Source: Humulus lupulus (Eukaryota; Streptophyta; Magnoliopsida; Rosales; Cannabaceae). Taken from it: 64,000 nt of DNA. A program made the position numbers and the translations under genes. The first letter of the stretch is position 1. The number at the start of each line of letters is the position of its first letter. The DNA is taken from contig NC_084798.1 of assembly GCF_963169125.1 (NCBI RefSeq), forward strand, positions 197,093,481 through 197,157,480, read 5' to 3'. Shown here piece after piece: positions 33,291 through 44,289 of the stretch. The notes beneath the pieces are model-generated. The model had not been told where the DNA came from. It ran no database searches and was given only the letters and a program-made list of their open reading frames with translations.

Positions 33291-36195
33291 TGTAACGCCC
33301 TGGATAGCCAATACCATTATACTATGTATTTTAAATAGTGCTAGACTTGTTAATCAAGCCATTTGGATATAAATGTTTAAGTAAGGATAATTAATGGATG
33401 GGGGTTTAAAGATTTTGATCATAGGAATAGTTGTTTTCATTAAAAAGTTTGAGTGTTTACAAGGCATTTTTAACTTCAAAATTAATTACAACATAAGCTA
33501 ACCTAAGAGGCAAAATTAAGTTTTGGCTCTAGTACCTGTTGATTCCTCGGTCGTGGCGGTTGAGCAGCTGCAAATGTACACGCCACCCCTAAAGCTCTCC
33601 AACTCATGGCTAGTCCAACTTTTCCTTTCCCTTACCTACACCACATAGCACCTGTGAGGCAAGGCTCAACAAGAAAACTTAAATCAACAGATTCAAATAA
33701 GCAACAATATATAAACAACAAGCTCACCAGTTAAATCTGCTCAAACAAACACATAATCCAATTTAGCAATTAATGAGTTAGACAAGTGCAGTCCGCACTT
33801 CTGAATATTTAGGCGGCATTCAGGCCCGACTCTCTTAGGTCGAGCTTTCAGATCTTATTGCCGACCCCGGCTCTCTTAGGCCGAGCTTTAAAATTAGATA
33901 TAATCAAACATATATATTGCATAATACACAATCAAATGTAGCATATACAAGCCTGCCTAATCTAATAATTACATTTATAACCACAATCATATCCAATAAT
34001 AGGGGTCCAAGCCCCGATTACAACCCGAGTGCATTTTTCTTACCTCGAGTCCCGAGTAGATAGTATATGGCGTTCCCGAGCACGATCCCTACTCCCGAAC
34101 CCTAGTGGTATAACCTAGTCACAACAAAATAACAGAAAAACATCTAACACTTAGGGGTCTTTTGGTATGCAGTAATCTGGACACTGGAATGAGAATCTAA
34201 ACACTTTCCCATGTTTGGTACTGGGTTTGAATTTTTCTAACCTGGGAATCTGTACTCCAGGGGTTTTAACTTTTCCTGATTCTAGGTTCAAGTGAAACCC
34301 ATCTGACAAGTGGTTTTCAGATACCCAGGAATGTGAAACACTTCAAAATTATTATTATTATTTTAAAAAAAAAATCTTAAACCAATAATTTTTTAGTTAA
34401 TGACTTGTTTTATTTTTGAAGCTTATAATATAAAAACAAATATACATATATCAAACTATAAAATGATAAATAATATTTGTTTATTTAAAGAAATTGATCT
34501 GTAAAGCCTTTATATCATTATTTTATTTTAAAATAACAAATGAAATATTATTAAAAATAAAATAAGGGTATTTTTGTAATTTTAAAAATTATACTTGATT
34601 ATAGTATTCAATAGATGCATTTTTTTTTATTCTGTTAAAAAATATTTAATGAGTAAAATTGTTTATAAATTATTTTGATGAAATATATTATTATATTAAT
34701 TTTATGAAAATATGAAAACTTAACATATTCCTATGCACAACCAAACACAGAAAATGATATTCCCAGGAATCACAGATAAGATTACAGTGCACAACCAAAC
34801 ACAATGATGTAAGTTTCCAGACTATCAGATTACCCTCTTCAACTTTCCCAATAATATGAAAACTGTGAACTCCTCATACCAAACGGCCCCTTAGACTATT
34901 TAAGAACTTCAAGGTAAATTTCTAGCCTTTGGGATCTCAAATTCTACAAAATTGGGTAGTAGAATCCTTCTTGAGCCTTTAAGTTTGAGCTCTCGAGCTT
35001 AAAAATCATATTTGGTCAAAATTATCTATTTGAACCATGACGCCCCCCCACAAGCGTCGCGGACCTTAACAAGTCAGAGAGCGAAATCCCCAATTTTCCT
35101 ATACATGCGCCGCGGCGCAACCCACCCAGCGTCGCGATGCTAAGGCGGTTCAGCGACCCCTTAGGTCTATGAGGCGACCCTGCGAACTCAGAATTTCCAG
35201 AATTTTTCCCCTAAGACAAGTCACCAAAATTCACCCCAAACCTGAACTAAAGCCAAAATTAAACCCATACACCTCAATACTACACTTAGAGAAGAACAAA
35301 CATCTGAAAAATTAACCAAAATCTTCATAGAAAATATGAATTCGGAAAGAACTTTTAACACTTCAAAACTTTAAAACTTAGAACTTAAAACTTCCAATTA
35401 CCTATGTTTAGATCATTCATAGCTGCTCCCTTAAGCTTAGAAGCTCCCAACTCCAACAAAGCTTCAATTCCAATGTAAGGCTTGCCCAAAAATTCAAAGA
35501 ACCAGTGCTGATCCCTTTCAATTTTCCAAAGCCCCCACTATGAGAATGAGAGAGAGAAAATGTGAGAGAGAGAAAGAGGGACTGAGTGTTTGGTTCTGTT
35601 TCCCTTAGTTTCTGAGGTCTTCTAGTCTAACTAAGTGGCTAAGGCAGTCCAAGGCTAAGGAAAGGACCAAATTGTCCTTAGCCTTGACCTTGGTTCTCTA
35701 ACGCCCCCAAGGGCAAACTCGTCTTTGTACCCCATTTTTCGCTAATCCTCAAGTAGCCCTATAAATTTCCAATTAATCCCGACATATCCAAATGCTCACT
35801 AAATAACTACCCATCACCCGATAAATCTCAACAACGCACTAACTTTCCCAAAATACCCCTAGGCTCCCAAAATACCCCTAGGCTCACCCCAAGCCGGGTC
35901 TTTGACCCCGTTGTGACTTTTCAGCCAACCTGCTCACTAGGATTGCCTCGAGCCGAATATATCGTAAATATATCAAAATAGTAATGTGGCTCAATCACAT
36001 AACACATATAATTACATTTATACCCTCAACGGGTCAAAATTACAAATATGCCCTTATTAACAAAAAACGGGCCCACATGCATATTCAATACACATAATCA
36101 TGCATAAATATTCATATTACCATATAATTCATATATTCCACATAATCACACATATATTCAATTAATTTCACATAATTCGCATAATTATCCAATTA
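33291..36195 (-). mobile_element. Truncated Tekay-type LTR (minus strand) with a MITE-like insert
   Basis: The plus strand starts TGTAACGCCCTGGATAGCC, the reverse complement of a Tekay LTR end. The 'aaggctcaacaagaaaac' segment and the GC-rich block (about 35035-35180) match LTR D in reverse. Without the 740-bp insert and its duplication it is about 2.2 kb. The last ~50 bp, the LTR start on the minus strand, are missing, and the sequence switches at about 36196 to the tail of an unrelated Tat-element ORF. No primer site adjoins it, so it is a solo or 3' LTR. Confidence 0.75.
34154..34890. mobile_element. PIF/Harbinger-like non-autonomous DNA element
   Basis: A 737-bp AT-rich segment with inverted ends GGGGTCTTTTGGTATG and CATACCAAACGGCCCC, flanked by TTA at 34151-34153 and 34891-34893. 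A 3-bp TTA duplication with G-rich ends containing TTTGGTAT fits PIF/Harbinger (Tourist-like). No transposase is encoded. Confidence 0.75.
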
Positions 36196-36430
36196 GGTCA
36201 TCCTTATAATCGAAGGTGAGAAGACCCACCTTCTTGAGGAGTTCAAGAAGAAAAAAGATGATGTCGTCGACATGGTGATGTACCATATCTGGGTCAACAA
36301 CCCCGAGCTTGACACCAGTTTCTTGGAAACGCTCGAGGCCGAGTTTATTGAGAAATGGCAGGCTCGCCTCGGCAAAGAAGATGTCAGGGCTGAAGTCGAG
36401 GAGATGGCTGGAGCCTTCAGAGCTAGTTAA
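36196..36430 (+). pseudogene. 3' tail of an antisense ORF of element E
   Basis: An open frame on the plus strand, opposite to the element's pol, runs from the truncation point to TAA at 36428. It is rich in Lys and Glu (HLLEEFKKKKDDVVD, LDTSFLETLEAEF, GKEDVRAEVEEMAG), consistent with a coiled-coil tail. Its place, beyond the 3' end of pol and on the other strand, matches the antisense PMD-type ORF of element F (51406-54171). The N-terminal part has been lost at the junction with the LTR to its left. I cannot show the PMD domain itself here. Confidence 0.55.
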
Positions 36431-37479
36431 GGAGAGGAACCTTCTCTGTGAGGGCGACGTCATGGGTTGCATCCCATTAATATCTTTTGTAATAATTATC
36501 TTAATTTATAGATGCCTTAGGGTGAAGACAATTCTCAGCTCGATTTAGAGCTATTTTTTATATAGCAACGTTAATCTTTGATGCAGACAATCTTCTGGCT
36601 TGAATTTTTTTTATGCATTTGATTTTACTTTTAGCGTTTTGTTTTAATATTATACTTTAAATTTCTAAGTCGAAATATTTTGAGCATGTTATATTAAAAA
36701 CTAGCTTTTATCTTTGTTTATCCACACAAATACATATATATTGGATTTATGCTCGAATTCCAATGCATTCATGCATAGTTTGTTCGAAATATCCATGTTC
36801 GACTTCGTCAATGTCAAGGTCGAACCTTACTTTCACCACGTACTCAAAAGTACTTAATTGGCATGTAAGTTGAGTAGTTTATTTATATCTTTCTATTCTA
36901 GTCACTTTTTCTCATCCTCGAGTAGGTCCTCGAGGTCGTGAAATCGAAACTAATTTTGCAAAACTTTCCAGCCTCGGAATCAACTTAATTTGTAGTTGGT
37001 TTATTTTACATTCCAACTTTCTTACTGTCGATTAGTTTTGGCTGGTTTGTTCCAAACTAATTTAGCTCGTGTTTGGTTTGTAATCCATACACTTATAAAT
37101 TTTTATAGTCCGGTTAAGTCCAGACAGCTTTAGCTCGCATGTTTGGTTATTAATCCATACACTTATAAGCTCGCGTGTTTGGTTATTAATCCATACACTT
37201 ATAAATTTTTAAGTCGGTTTAATGATCCAGACATTTTTATTCTATGTTATTTATTTTTTTCAAATTTATGGTATGATTGTATACCACTGATGCCCCCTTG
37301 ATATCCTATGAGTGTGACCATAGGTTATTGAATTAAGAGGGTTTGCACAAAATACAACATTGAAAGTATACAACTTTTGAACAAAACTTAGCATTTTATT
37401 GACAAAAAGTAGAAAAAATAAACATGCTTGGTTACAATGAAAACACCATTCCTACATTATTGATAATAAGGTCGTAGAT
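36431..37479. other. Non-coding 3' region of element E
   Basis: About 1 kb between the antisense ORF tail and the integrase end. It has several 'tcgaggtcg/ctcgag' words and a short tandem copy of 'gcgtgtttggttattaatccatacacttata' near 37080-37205. No coding sequence is visible. Confidence 0.5.
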
Positions 37480-38687
37480 GTTCACTATTCCAAGCTCACA
37501 GAACCAACTCTCCGTTTAGTCTCGCAAATTTATACACCCCAGGTCGGATGACAGACTCGATCTAGTACAGTCCTTCCCAGTTAGGTCCGTGTACCCCTGC
37601 AGACGGGTCTCGTGTAGCTAAAAATACGCGTCGTTGTACCAGGTCTCCCAATCCAAATTTTCTATCTCAAACCCTCTTATTAAAGTAATTTGTAGCTCTT
37701 TGCTGGTATGCAACATTTTTAAATTGAGCTTCATCTCGTCTTTCTTCAATGAGGTCTAGACTTTCTTTGAGCTGGATTGGTTTGAGGGCTGATTGTACTT
37801 GTGGCTCCGTATTGTAGGAATTTTGACTTCAATAGGCAACATGGCCTCACACCCATACGCTAGGGAGAAGGGAGTATGCCCCATTGAAGTCTGAGCTATG
37901 GTTCGATAAGCCCACAAAACCTGAGGTAACTCCTCGGGCCACCTTCCCTTAGCCTCTTCTAACCTTTTCTTTATGGAGATTTTTATGGTTTTGTTGACTA
38001 CTTCGACCAGGCCGTTTGACTGGGGATGGGCGACCGAGGAGAAGCTTTTTATTATCCCATTTTCTTCATAGAAATGGGTAAACAAGTCACTGTCAAATTG
38101 GGTTCCATTGTCCAACACTATCTTTCTGGGCATGCCATATCGACAAATGATATTTTTTACCACAAAGTCTAAAACTTTTTTCCAAGTAATAGTGGCCAGG
38201 GGATCAACTTTGGTCCATTTTGTGAAATAATCGTCCACGACCACAGCATACCTCACTCCACCTTTGCCATTTGGCAATAAGCCTATAAGGTCGATTCCCC
38301 ACACTGAAAAATGGCCATGGGGAGGTCAACATGGTAAGCTCGGTAAGTGGAGCTCCTGGAATTAAAGCAAATCGCTGGCATTTATCAGATCGTTTGACAT
38401 ACTCGAACGCGTCTGCCTTGGCTGTGGGCCAGAAATACCATGTCTTATCACTTTTTGGATAGACTATTCCCCCCAGTATGGTCTCCACAAAATCCTTCAT
38501 GAATTTCTTCCAAATATTTCTTCGCCTCAGGTGGAGTTACACATCGGAGTAATGGCATAGAATACCCTCTTTGATACAGCCTTCCTTCCACAATAGTGTA
38601 CCTCTGGATCTGATACATTAGCCTCCGAGCCTGGTTCCGGTGTGCTGGGAGATTTCCAGTTTCGAGGTAATCAATTATTGAGGTCAT
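37480..38687 (-). pseudogene. Integrase of element E
   Basis: Three overlapping frames separated by small shifts. The zinc-binding part (38448-38687) has H-E-G-F-C-G-D-H, and the Cys pair further on reads KRSDKCQ, with one Cys as Ser. The core (37756-38304) keeps all three catalytic residues: Asp in WGIDLIG, Asp in VLDNGTQFDS and Glu in LVEVVNKT, followed by WPEELPQVLWAYRT, typical of Tat and Athila integrases. The C-terminal part to about 37480 is shifted and contains stops. Confidence 0.87.
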
Positions 38688-38873
38688 CCAGGTAGGTTAT
38701 GAGTCGACCATGCATACGTCCTCTTCATCAGGCTCGCTGATACTCAGGGTCGATAGAAACTCTACCGGGACCACGTTCAGTGTATCAGCCTCGTTGGTTG
38801 TAGCGAGTCTGGCCAACGCGTCTACATTTGAATTTTGTTCTTGGGGGACTTGCTCTATAGCATAGAATTTGAA

Positions 38874-39476
38874 CTATTCGAGGACAGCTTTTGGTTTCTC
38901 TAGGTACGCGACTATTTTTATGCCACGAGCCTGATATTGCCCTAAAACTTGGTTGACCACCAGCTGCGAGTTGCTATAGTAGTGTATAGCCTTTGCTTTG
39001 AGTTCATTTGCTATTTGAAGTCCTGCTAGTAATGCTTCGTACTCAGCCTCATTATTTGATGCTTCGAAGTTGAACCTTAAATCAGAGTGGAATCCATTTC
39101 CTGCTGGGGTAATCAGTATAATGCCTGCCCCCAATCCATTTTCGTTGGAGGATCCGTCGACATAAAGATTCCACAGCTCATGGGTTGGGGTTACAACTTC
39201 GTCATTTGAAATTCTAGTACAGTCGATAATTAAATCCGTCAGGGCTTGTCCCTTTATGGCCGTTCTAGGGTGGTACGTGATCTCGAATTGTCTGAGTTCG
39301 ACAACCCACTTTAAAAATCTTTCGGATGCCTCTGGTTTGGATAAAACTTTTCGTAGTGGCTGGTTAGTTAGCACATGAATGGGGTATGCTTGGAAATAAG
39401 GTCGGAGCTTTTGAGATGAATCTATCAGGCTAAGAGCCATTTTTTCTATCAACGGGTATCTCGATTTTGCCCCCAT
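38874..39476 (-). CDS. RNase H end and second (archaeal-type) RNase H of element E
   Basis: An open 200-codon frame. The first part completes the retroviral RNase H (PIHVLTNQPLRKVLSKPEAS, then ITYHPRTAIKGQALTDLI). The second is an archaeal-type RNase H: LYVDGSSNENGLGAGI with the first Asp, NNEAEYEALLAGL with the Glu, then HYYSNSQLVVNQ, where the usual Asp of G-D-S is Asn. The presence of both domains is diagnostic of Tat elements. The second domain is thought to assist or replace the degenerate first one. It ends in a stop before the integrase. Confidence 0.85.
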   Translation of the reverse strand: MGAKSRYPLIEKMALSLIDSSQKLRPYFQAYPIHVLTNQPLRKVLSKPEASERFLKWVVELRQFEITYHPRTAIKGQALTDLIIDCTRISNDEVVTPTHELWNLYVDGSSNENGLGAGIILITPAGNGFHSDLRFNFEASNNEAEYEALLAGLQIANELKAKAIHYYSNSQLVVNQVLGQYQARGIKIVAYLEKPKAVLE

Positions 39477-40515
39477 AACCTTTTGCTGACGTAGTATACA
39501 TGCTTTTGTACTTTTTTCTCTTCTCGGAAGAGCACTACACTAATGGCATGTTCGGTTGTCGCGAGGTATAAATACAAAACCTCTCCCGTGATAGGTTTCG
39601 ACAAGATTGGTGGTTCGGCGATGTGCTTCTTAAGGTTCTGAAATGCGAGCTCGCACCCCTCTGACCACTCGAACTTTTTGTCCCCTCTCAAAAGGTTGAA
39701 AAAAGGAAGACAATGGTATGTCGATTTCGATATAAACCTACTCAATGCCGCCATCTGTCCAGTTATGCTCTGGATATCCTTGTGCTTCCCAGGTGAGGGA
39801 ATTTTTATCAATGCCTTAATCTTTTCTGGATTAGCTTCTATCCCTCGTGCATTTACTATAAATCCAAGGAAATTTCCCGAAGACACTCTGAACGAGCACT
39901 TTTGTGGGTTAAGTTTCATGTTGTACTTCTGAAGTACGGTAAAGCACTCTGCGAGATCATCGACATGGTTATCGCAACTAACATATCGTCAACATAAACA
40001 TCCATGTTATTTCCTATATGCTTGGCAAACATCCTGTTCACTAGCCTTTGGTACGTGGCTCCAGCATTTTTGAGCCCGAAAGGCATGACATAGTAACAGT
40101 ATAACCCTTTGTCAATCACCAAGCTCATGTGTTCCTGATCCGGTGTATGTATGGCGATTTGGTTATATCCAGAATAAGCGTCTATGAATGACATGATGCC
40201 ATGACCTGCAGTGGCATCTATGAGCTGATCTATCCGAGGCAAGGGGAAACAGTCTTTAGGGCATGCCTTGTTAAGTTCTGAGTTGTTGATATAGATTCGC
40301 CATTTGCCGTTGGTTTTCGGGACCAACACTGGATTTGAAATCCAATTAGGATAAAAGGCATCTCGTATGAATTGATTTGCCTTTAACCTGTCGACCTCTT
40401 CCTTGAGAGCCTTATTTCTATCATCATCCAAGAGTCTTCGGTTTTGCTTCTTCTGGGGGAAGCTTTTATCAATATTAAGCACATGGCTCTTGACATTCAG
40501 ACTGATTCCTACCAT
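39449..40515 (-). pseudogene. Reverse transcriptase and RNase H start of element E
   Basis: The N-terminal part (39916-40515) contains NPVLVPKTNGKWRI, FPLPRIDQLID, F-DAYSGYNQI, MPFGLKNAGATYQR and the intact active site VYVDDMLV. Directly after it a small deletion shifts the frame. The thumb/connection region continues in 39449-39919 (KLNPQKCSFRVSSGNFLGF, then EWSEGCELAFQNLKK). The frame shifts again near 39476 into the RNase H. Apart from these breaks the sequence is well preserved. Confidence 0.87.
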
Positions 40516-40713
40516 GTTCGAGTGCGATCATGCAAACACATCCTGATTTTCTTTCGAAAAGAAAATTAATTGTTATCTTGCCTTTTCAGAAAGGTTCTTA
40601 CCCACCTTCACCACCTTTGTAACATTTACTGCATCGAGCTTTACCTCCTCGAGTTCTTCCAAAGGTTCGAGATCGACCCTCTCATCGACTCTGGGATCGA
40701 TCTCCTCATCAAT

Positions 40714-41172
40714 TTAAAAAATGACTTTATTTATTTCTTGGATAACTACAAGGGCTTGCGCACTTGTCTGACTTTTTCCTCTTATGGAAATGCTATAACA
40801 CTTCCTTCCTGGGAGCTGGCCTCCCTTCAGCGTCCCGATGCCACTAGAGGTCGGGAAATTGATGGCCAAATGCCTAACAGATGATACTGCCCTTAGCCCA
40901 ATCAGGGTGGGTCTCCCAAGCAGTACATTGTAGGCTGATGGGAGGTCCACCACTACAAACTCCATCATCTTGGTTACTGAGACTAGATAGTCTCCCAATG
41001 TTACGGGGAGTTTGATGGATCCCATACAGGCAATCCCTTCTCCTGAAAAATCATACAACGTTTTTGCACATGCTTTCAAATCGCGAAGCGCGAGTCCCAT
41101 CTTTTCTAGAGTGGCTTTGTAAAGGATATTCACCGAGCTCCCGTTATCAATCAGGACTCAGCGTACCCTCTT
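40714..41172 (-). pseudogene. Aspartic protease region of element E
   Basis: The open frame starts at NILYKATLEKMGL. Just upstream, in the same frame, the sequence reads VLIDNGSSVNILY, with the catalytic Asp in the D-x-G-S-S form of Tat/Athila proteases, preceded by a stop. The second half has YNVLLGRPTLIGLRAVSS, the conserved flap-to-C-terminal segment. It lies between gag and RT as expected. Confidence 0.8.
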
Positions 41173-41463
41173 GTTCGCGTGCTGGAGTGTAATGACCAGG
41201 GGGTCGTTATGAGGAAATTGGACATGTGACGCATCCTCTTTGGTAAATGTTATGGGTTGAGTCTCAACCCTCTCTTGTTTTGGAGCTCACGGCTCGGGTT
41301 CGTAAGGAGAATCATCTCCGGTCTTGTCATTTACGTATCTTTTCTGGGCGTTCCTTCCCAAACCTGCGATATGAGGTCCCCCCGAGATGGTTACTACATC
41401 CTCTCCATCAATCGGAGGGGGTCTCTCATCCTCCCGAGCTCGAGAGTTATTGTGTTGGGCAGG

Positions 41464-43629
41464 CTATGCGGCTGCTACCCTCTGACTTATTGATGCTTGA
41501 TTGGGATTTTGGTTTCTGACGTATTGACTGAAATATCCCCTCGAGATCAAACCTTCGATCTCGTCAATTAATTTTTGACACTCGTCGGTTGTGTGTCCAA
41601 TGTCTATATGGAATCTACAATATTTATTTGAGTGGGCCTTCTGATTCCTCATGGGGTCAGGTCGTCTGAATGGGACTCGATTTTCATTGGCCACGTAAAT
41701 ATTCTCTCGAGATTCATTAAGCTTGGTATACACCTTGTATACGGAGAAGTATCTATCCCCTTTCTTCTTTTTACCTCCATCAGCCTCAGGGTTATTCCCT
41801 TCGTTCTTCTTCCTTTTAGAAGGGTTATCCCCAGAGGGTTTAGAAGTCGATGGGGTCGCCGAGGTTGAGGCTGAGTTCACGTTTGTCGTTGTAGTTATGG
41901 GCAAAGAGGTCAAGTTCAGTGCTAACCTCGCCTCTTCTACATTGACAAATCTCTGGGCCCTTCGATTGAAATCGGTTAGTGACCTGATAGGTTTCCTTTT
42001 TAAATATTTCCAAATGGGACTTCCTGGAAAAATACTCGCCCTAACGGACATCAGGTGGCCGCTATCGTTGACATTCCGAGCTCGGGCCACTTCTTGGTTA
42101 AACAACATTCTGAGCTATTGTTGGACATTGGTTAAGGTTGAGGCCTCGGGTCTAATGCCATCCATGTCCTTAAATTTCTTCTGAAAGTCTCTAGCTAATT
42201 GACCCCAGGACGAGATAGATTGTCTTCTAAACTTCTCAAACCAGTTTTTTGCTGGTCCTGTAAGTGTGGATGGGAACAACATACATCTGAGCTCGTAGCC
42301 AAAATTGTTGGCTTGTATGATGGTGTTGAAGGTACTCAGATGACTATACGGGTCTGAGTTTCCATCAAATGGCAGGACATGGGGTATTATGAATCCCTGA
42401 GGAAACAGAGTAATGGAGATATGCAGGGCAAAAGGCTTGAGCTCCTCATCGGCCTCTTCAGCCTTGTCCCTGTTACGCTCATCTTGCAGGAGCATGAATG
42501 CTCTTTCTAACTGGTCAATCCTTTCCTGGACTAAATCCACTGGGGGTCGATCTTGGACTTGAGGGGGCTGATTATCGTTAATAAATACTACAGCTCCCTA
42601 TCTTGGTATATGGTCAAATGCTATCTTTTTACGACCATTCAGATGGTCACACAAATCAGGGTTTAGGGGATTATCTCACCCTCGGTTATGGTTTAGATGA
42701 TCCTGTAGATCAGGGTGATTCCCTCCACTCCCTGTACACCTAGGCTCAGTGTTATAAATGCTTACTGACCGAGTGTAGTTCAAGTTTTCTCTTACGTAAC
42801 TTGTAGCCCTCTTTAGAGGCGTGGCTTGGTTATTACGAGGTGGGTTCCCTGCTGACCTTCTTGTTCCAGTAGTTTGTGATCTCGACATTTGGCTTCTCGA
42901 AGGCTGAGGAGCTTTGCAATATCAGGTAGCCTCCCTTTCATTCCCCTATCCTGGCCTGGCCTATCGGTTTCCATCTCAACTGCCGCTATGAGATGGTCTC
43001 CGTGGTGTAGGTCGTGGGACCTCTCGGACTGGCGAGGGGTCTCTTATTAGTGATGGAGGATGCCTTATGGGCGATGGTGGTTGTCTCCCATTTTCGGGCA
43101 TAGATGGCCCAGAATTCACCCGGACAGGCTCCGGGTTGTTTCTTGCAGTATCAGGATTTGGGTTCCGAACCATTGGAGGGGCTCGGTTATTACCCATTTA
43201 TGTAGGAAATTCTACAGTTGGGTTGATAGTGGCCTCAGCCCAAGAACTCCTCCGGGGCCTCGGCTGATTCAGCTACGATGCTTGTTCTGCTCTCCTGGCA
43301 GTCGTGCTCACACAAAGGCATCCTCTAGGCTTCCAGGGAGGTGCCTGGGCGTCAGCTTCCTGTCTGGCTAATTCTTCATTGCGTTTTGTCGCCTCTGCCA
43401 ATTGTCTCCATGACTGGAACATATCTTTTAGGGTTGTAGTACAAATCCTCATTAGGCCTGGGAGCAGGTGGCCCTTGAGAATTGGATGAATCATTCCTCT
43501 CCTCAGGGTCCGGGTCTACCATAGGCTGCTTCCAAGTCGTCGAGAATATTCCTCGGTATGAGGAGTTTTCTCTTTAGGTATATGGGGCAATGGTCGCCCA
43601 CCAGTACTGGGGTTATTTGCAGCGGCCAT
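41464..43629 (-). pseudogene. Gag of element E
   Basis: The likely start is ATG at 43629. The N-terminal third (42676-43629) is Pro/Arg/Asn-rich and broken by stops and shifts. The Retrotrans_gag core is in 42115-42540 (DPYSHLSTFNTIIQ, GPAKNWFEKFRRQSI, LARDFQKKF). An in-frame stop at 42115 separates it from 41464-42108, which holds a Lys-rich linker and a zinc-knuckle-like YCRFHIDIGHTTDECQKL. This gag forms the particle shell of the element. Confidence 0.85.
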
Positions 43630-43704
43630 TGATGATTCAAGAGGTTTTCTGACTAAACAGGCTCACGTCTTGTTTAATGGCTCTCAATGAAAGCACGAAA
43701 CTAT

Positions 43705-44245
43705 TGACGCCGTTTTTCCTCAACTTAGAAATGAAGAGCAATTAAACAAAATACCAAAAGAGACAAACAATAAAAGACACGATTTTTACGTGGTTCAGCA
43801 GTTAAAATTTGCCTAGTCCACGAGTCAGTGTTATTCACTTTATGGAATTGGCTCAAAGCTTTCTGGAAGCAATTTTACAGAGTCTTCCCCATACAAATTT
43901 CTCAGTCCCCACAAATGAATTGTTCCATGCTATTTAAGGAGTGGTTTATAGAATATCTCCCCTCACATTTCAGGGAGTTATTATACAAATCAATTAAAAT
44001 AAATGTAATTGAACACGTATAGTTACTATGTACGCATATAAATCCCATGATATTAGGGATTTAATAACAGATTACAACCAATCCCTTAAATATAGGGATT
44101 CTACAACAATAAATATGTTCACACTTGGCTATCGACCTCGAATATTCGAATACCTTCGAGGTCAACAATCATCACGAGCTTGCTAGCTCGGTTTGCCTCA
44201 GTCTTAACAAGTAACTTTGTTGAGACCATCCTCTCCGAGCTCACA
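43705..44245 (-). repeat. 5' LTR of element E
   Basis: On the minus strand it starts TGTGAGCTCGGAGAGG (44245) and ends AACGGCGTCA (43705), followed by a leader starting ATAGTTTCGTGCTTTC-TTGAGAGCC, which I know as the usual leader type of Tat elements. It contains 'aaccacgtaaaaatcgtg', a common plant LTR segment. The length of 541 bp is estimated from the ends, because the partner LTR is not in the window. ATGCC at 44246-44250 may be one target-duplication copy. Confidence 0.6.
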
Positions 44246-44289
44246 ATGCCCGAGACCGATTAAAATTTTAAAAAATATATAAAATTTTC

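Larger units (their letters stand above)
36196..44245 (-). mobile_element. Element E: Tat-lineage Ty3/Gypsy retrotransposon (minus strand), 3'-truncated
   Basis: Reading right to left: LTR (43705-44245), short leader, gag, protease, RT, RNase H, a second RNase H of the archaeal type, integrase, about 1 kb non-coding, and the tail of an ORF on the opposite strand. The double RNase H and the antisense extra ORF are hallmarks of the Tat lineage. The second LTR is absent because the element is cut at about 36196. A few stops and frameshifts interrupt otherwise well-kept domains. Confidence 0.85.

Noticed and set aside
37275..37300. A possible purine tract and LTR start for element E (GGGGGCATC)
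   Set aside because: It would place the antisense ORF tail inside the LTR, and no sequence to the left matches the LTR at 43705-44245.
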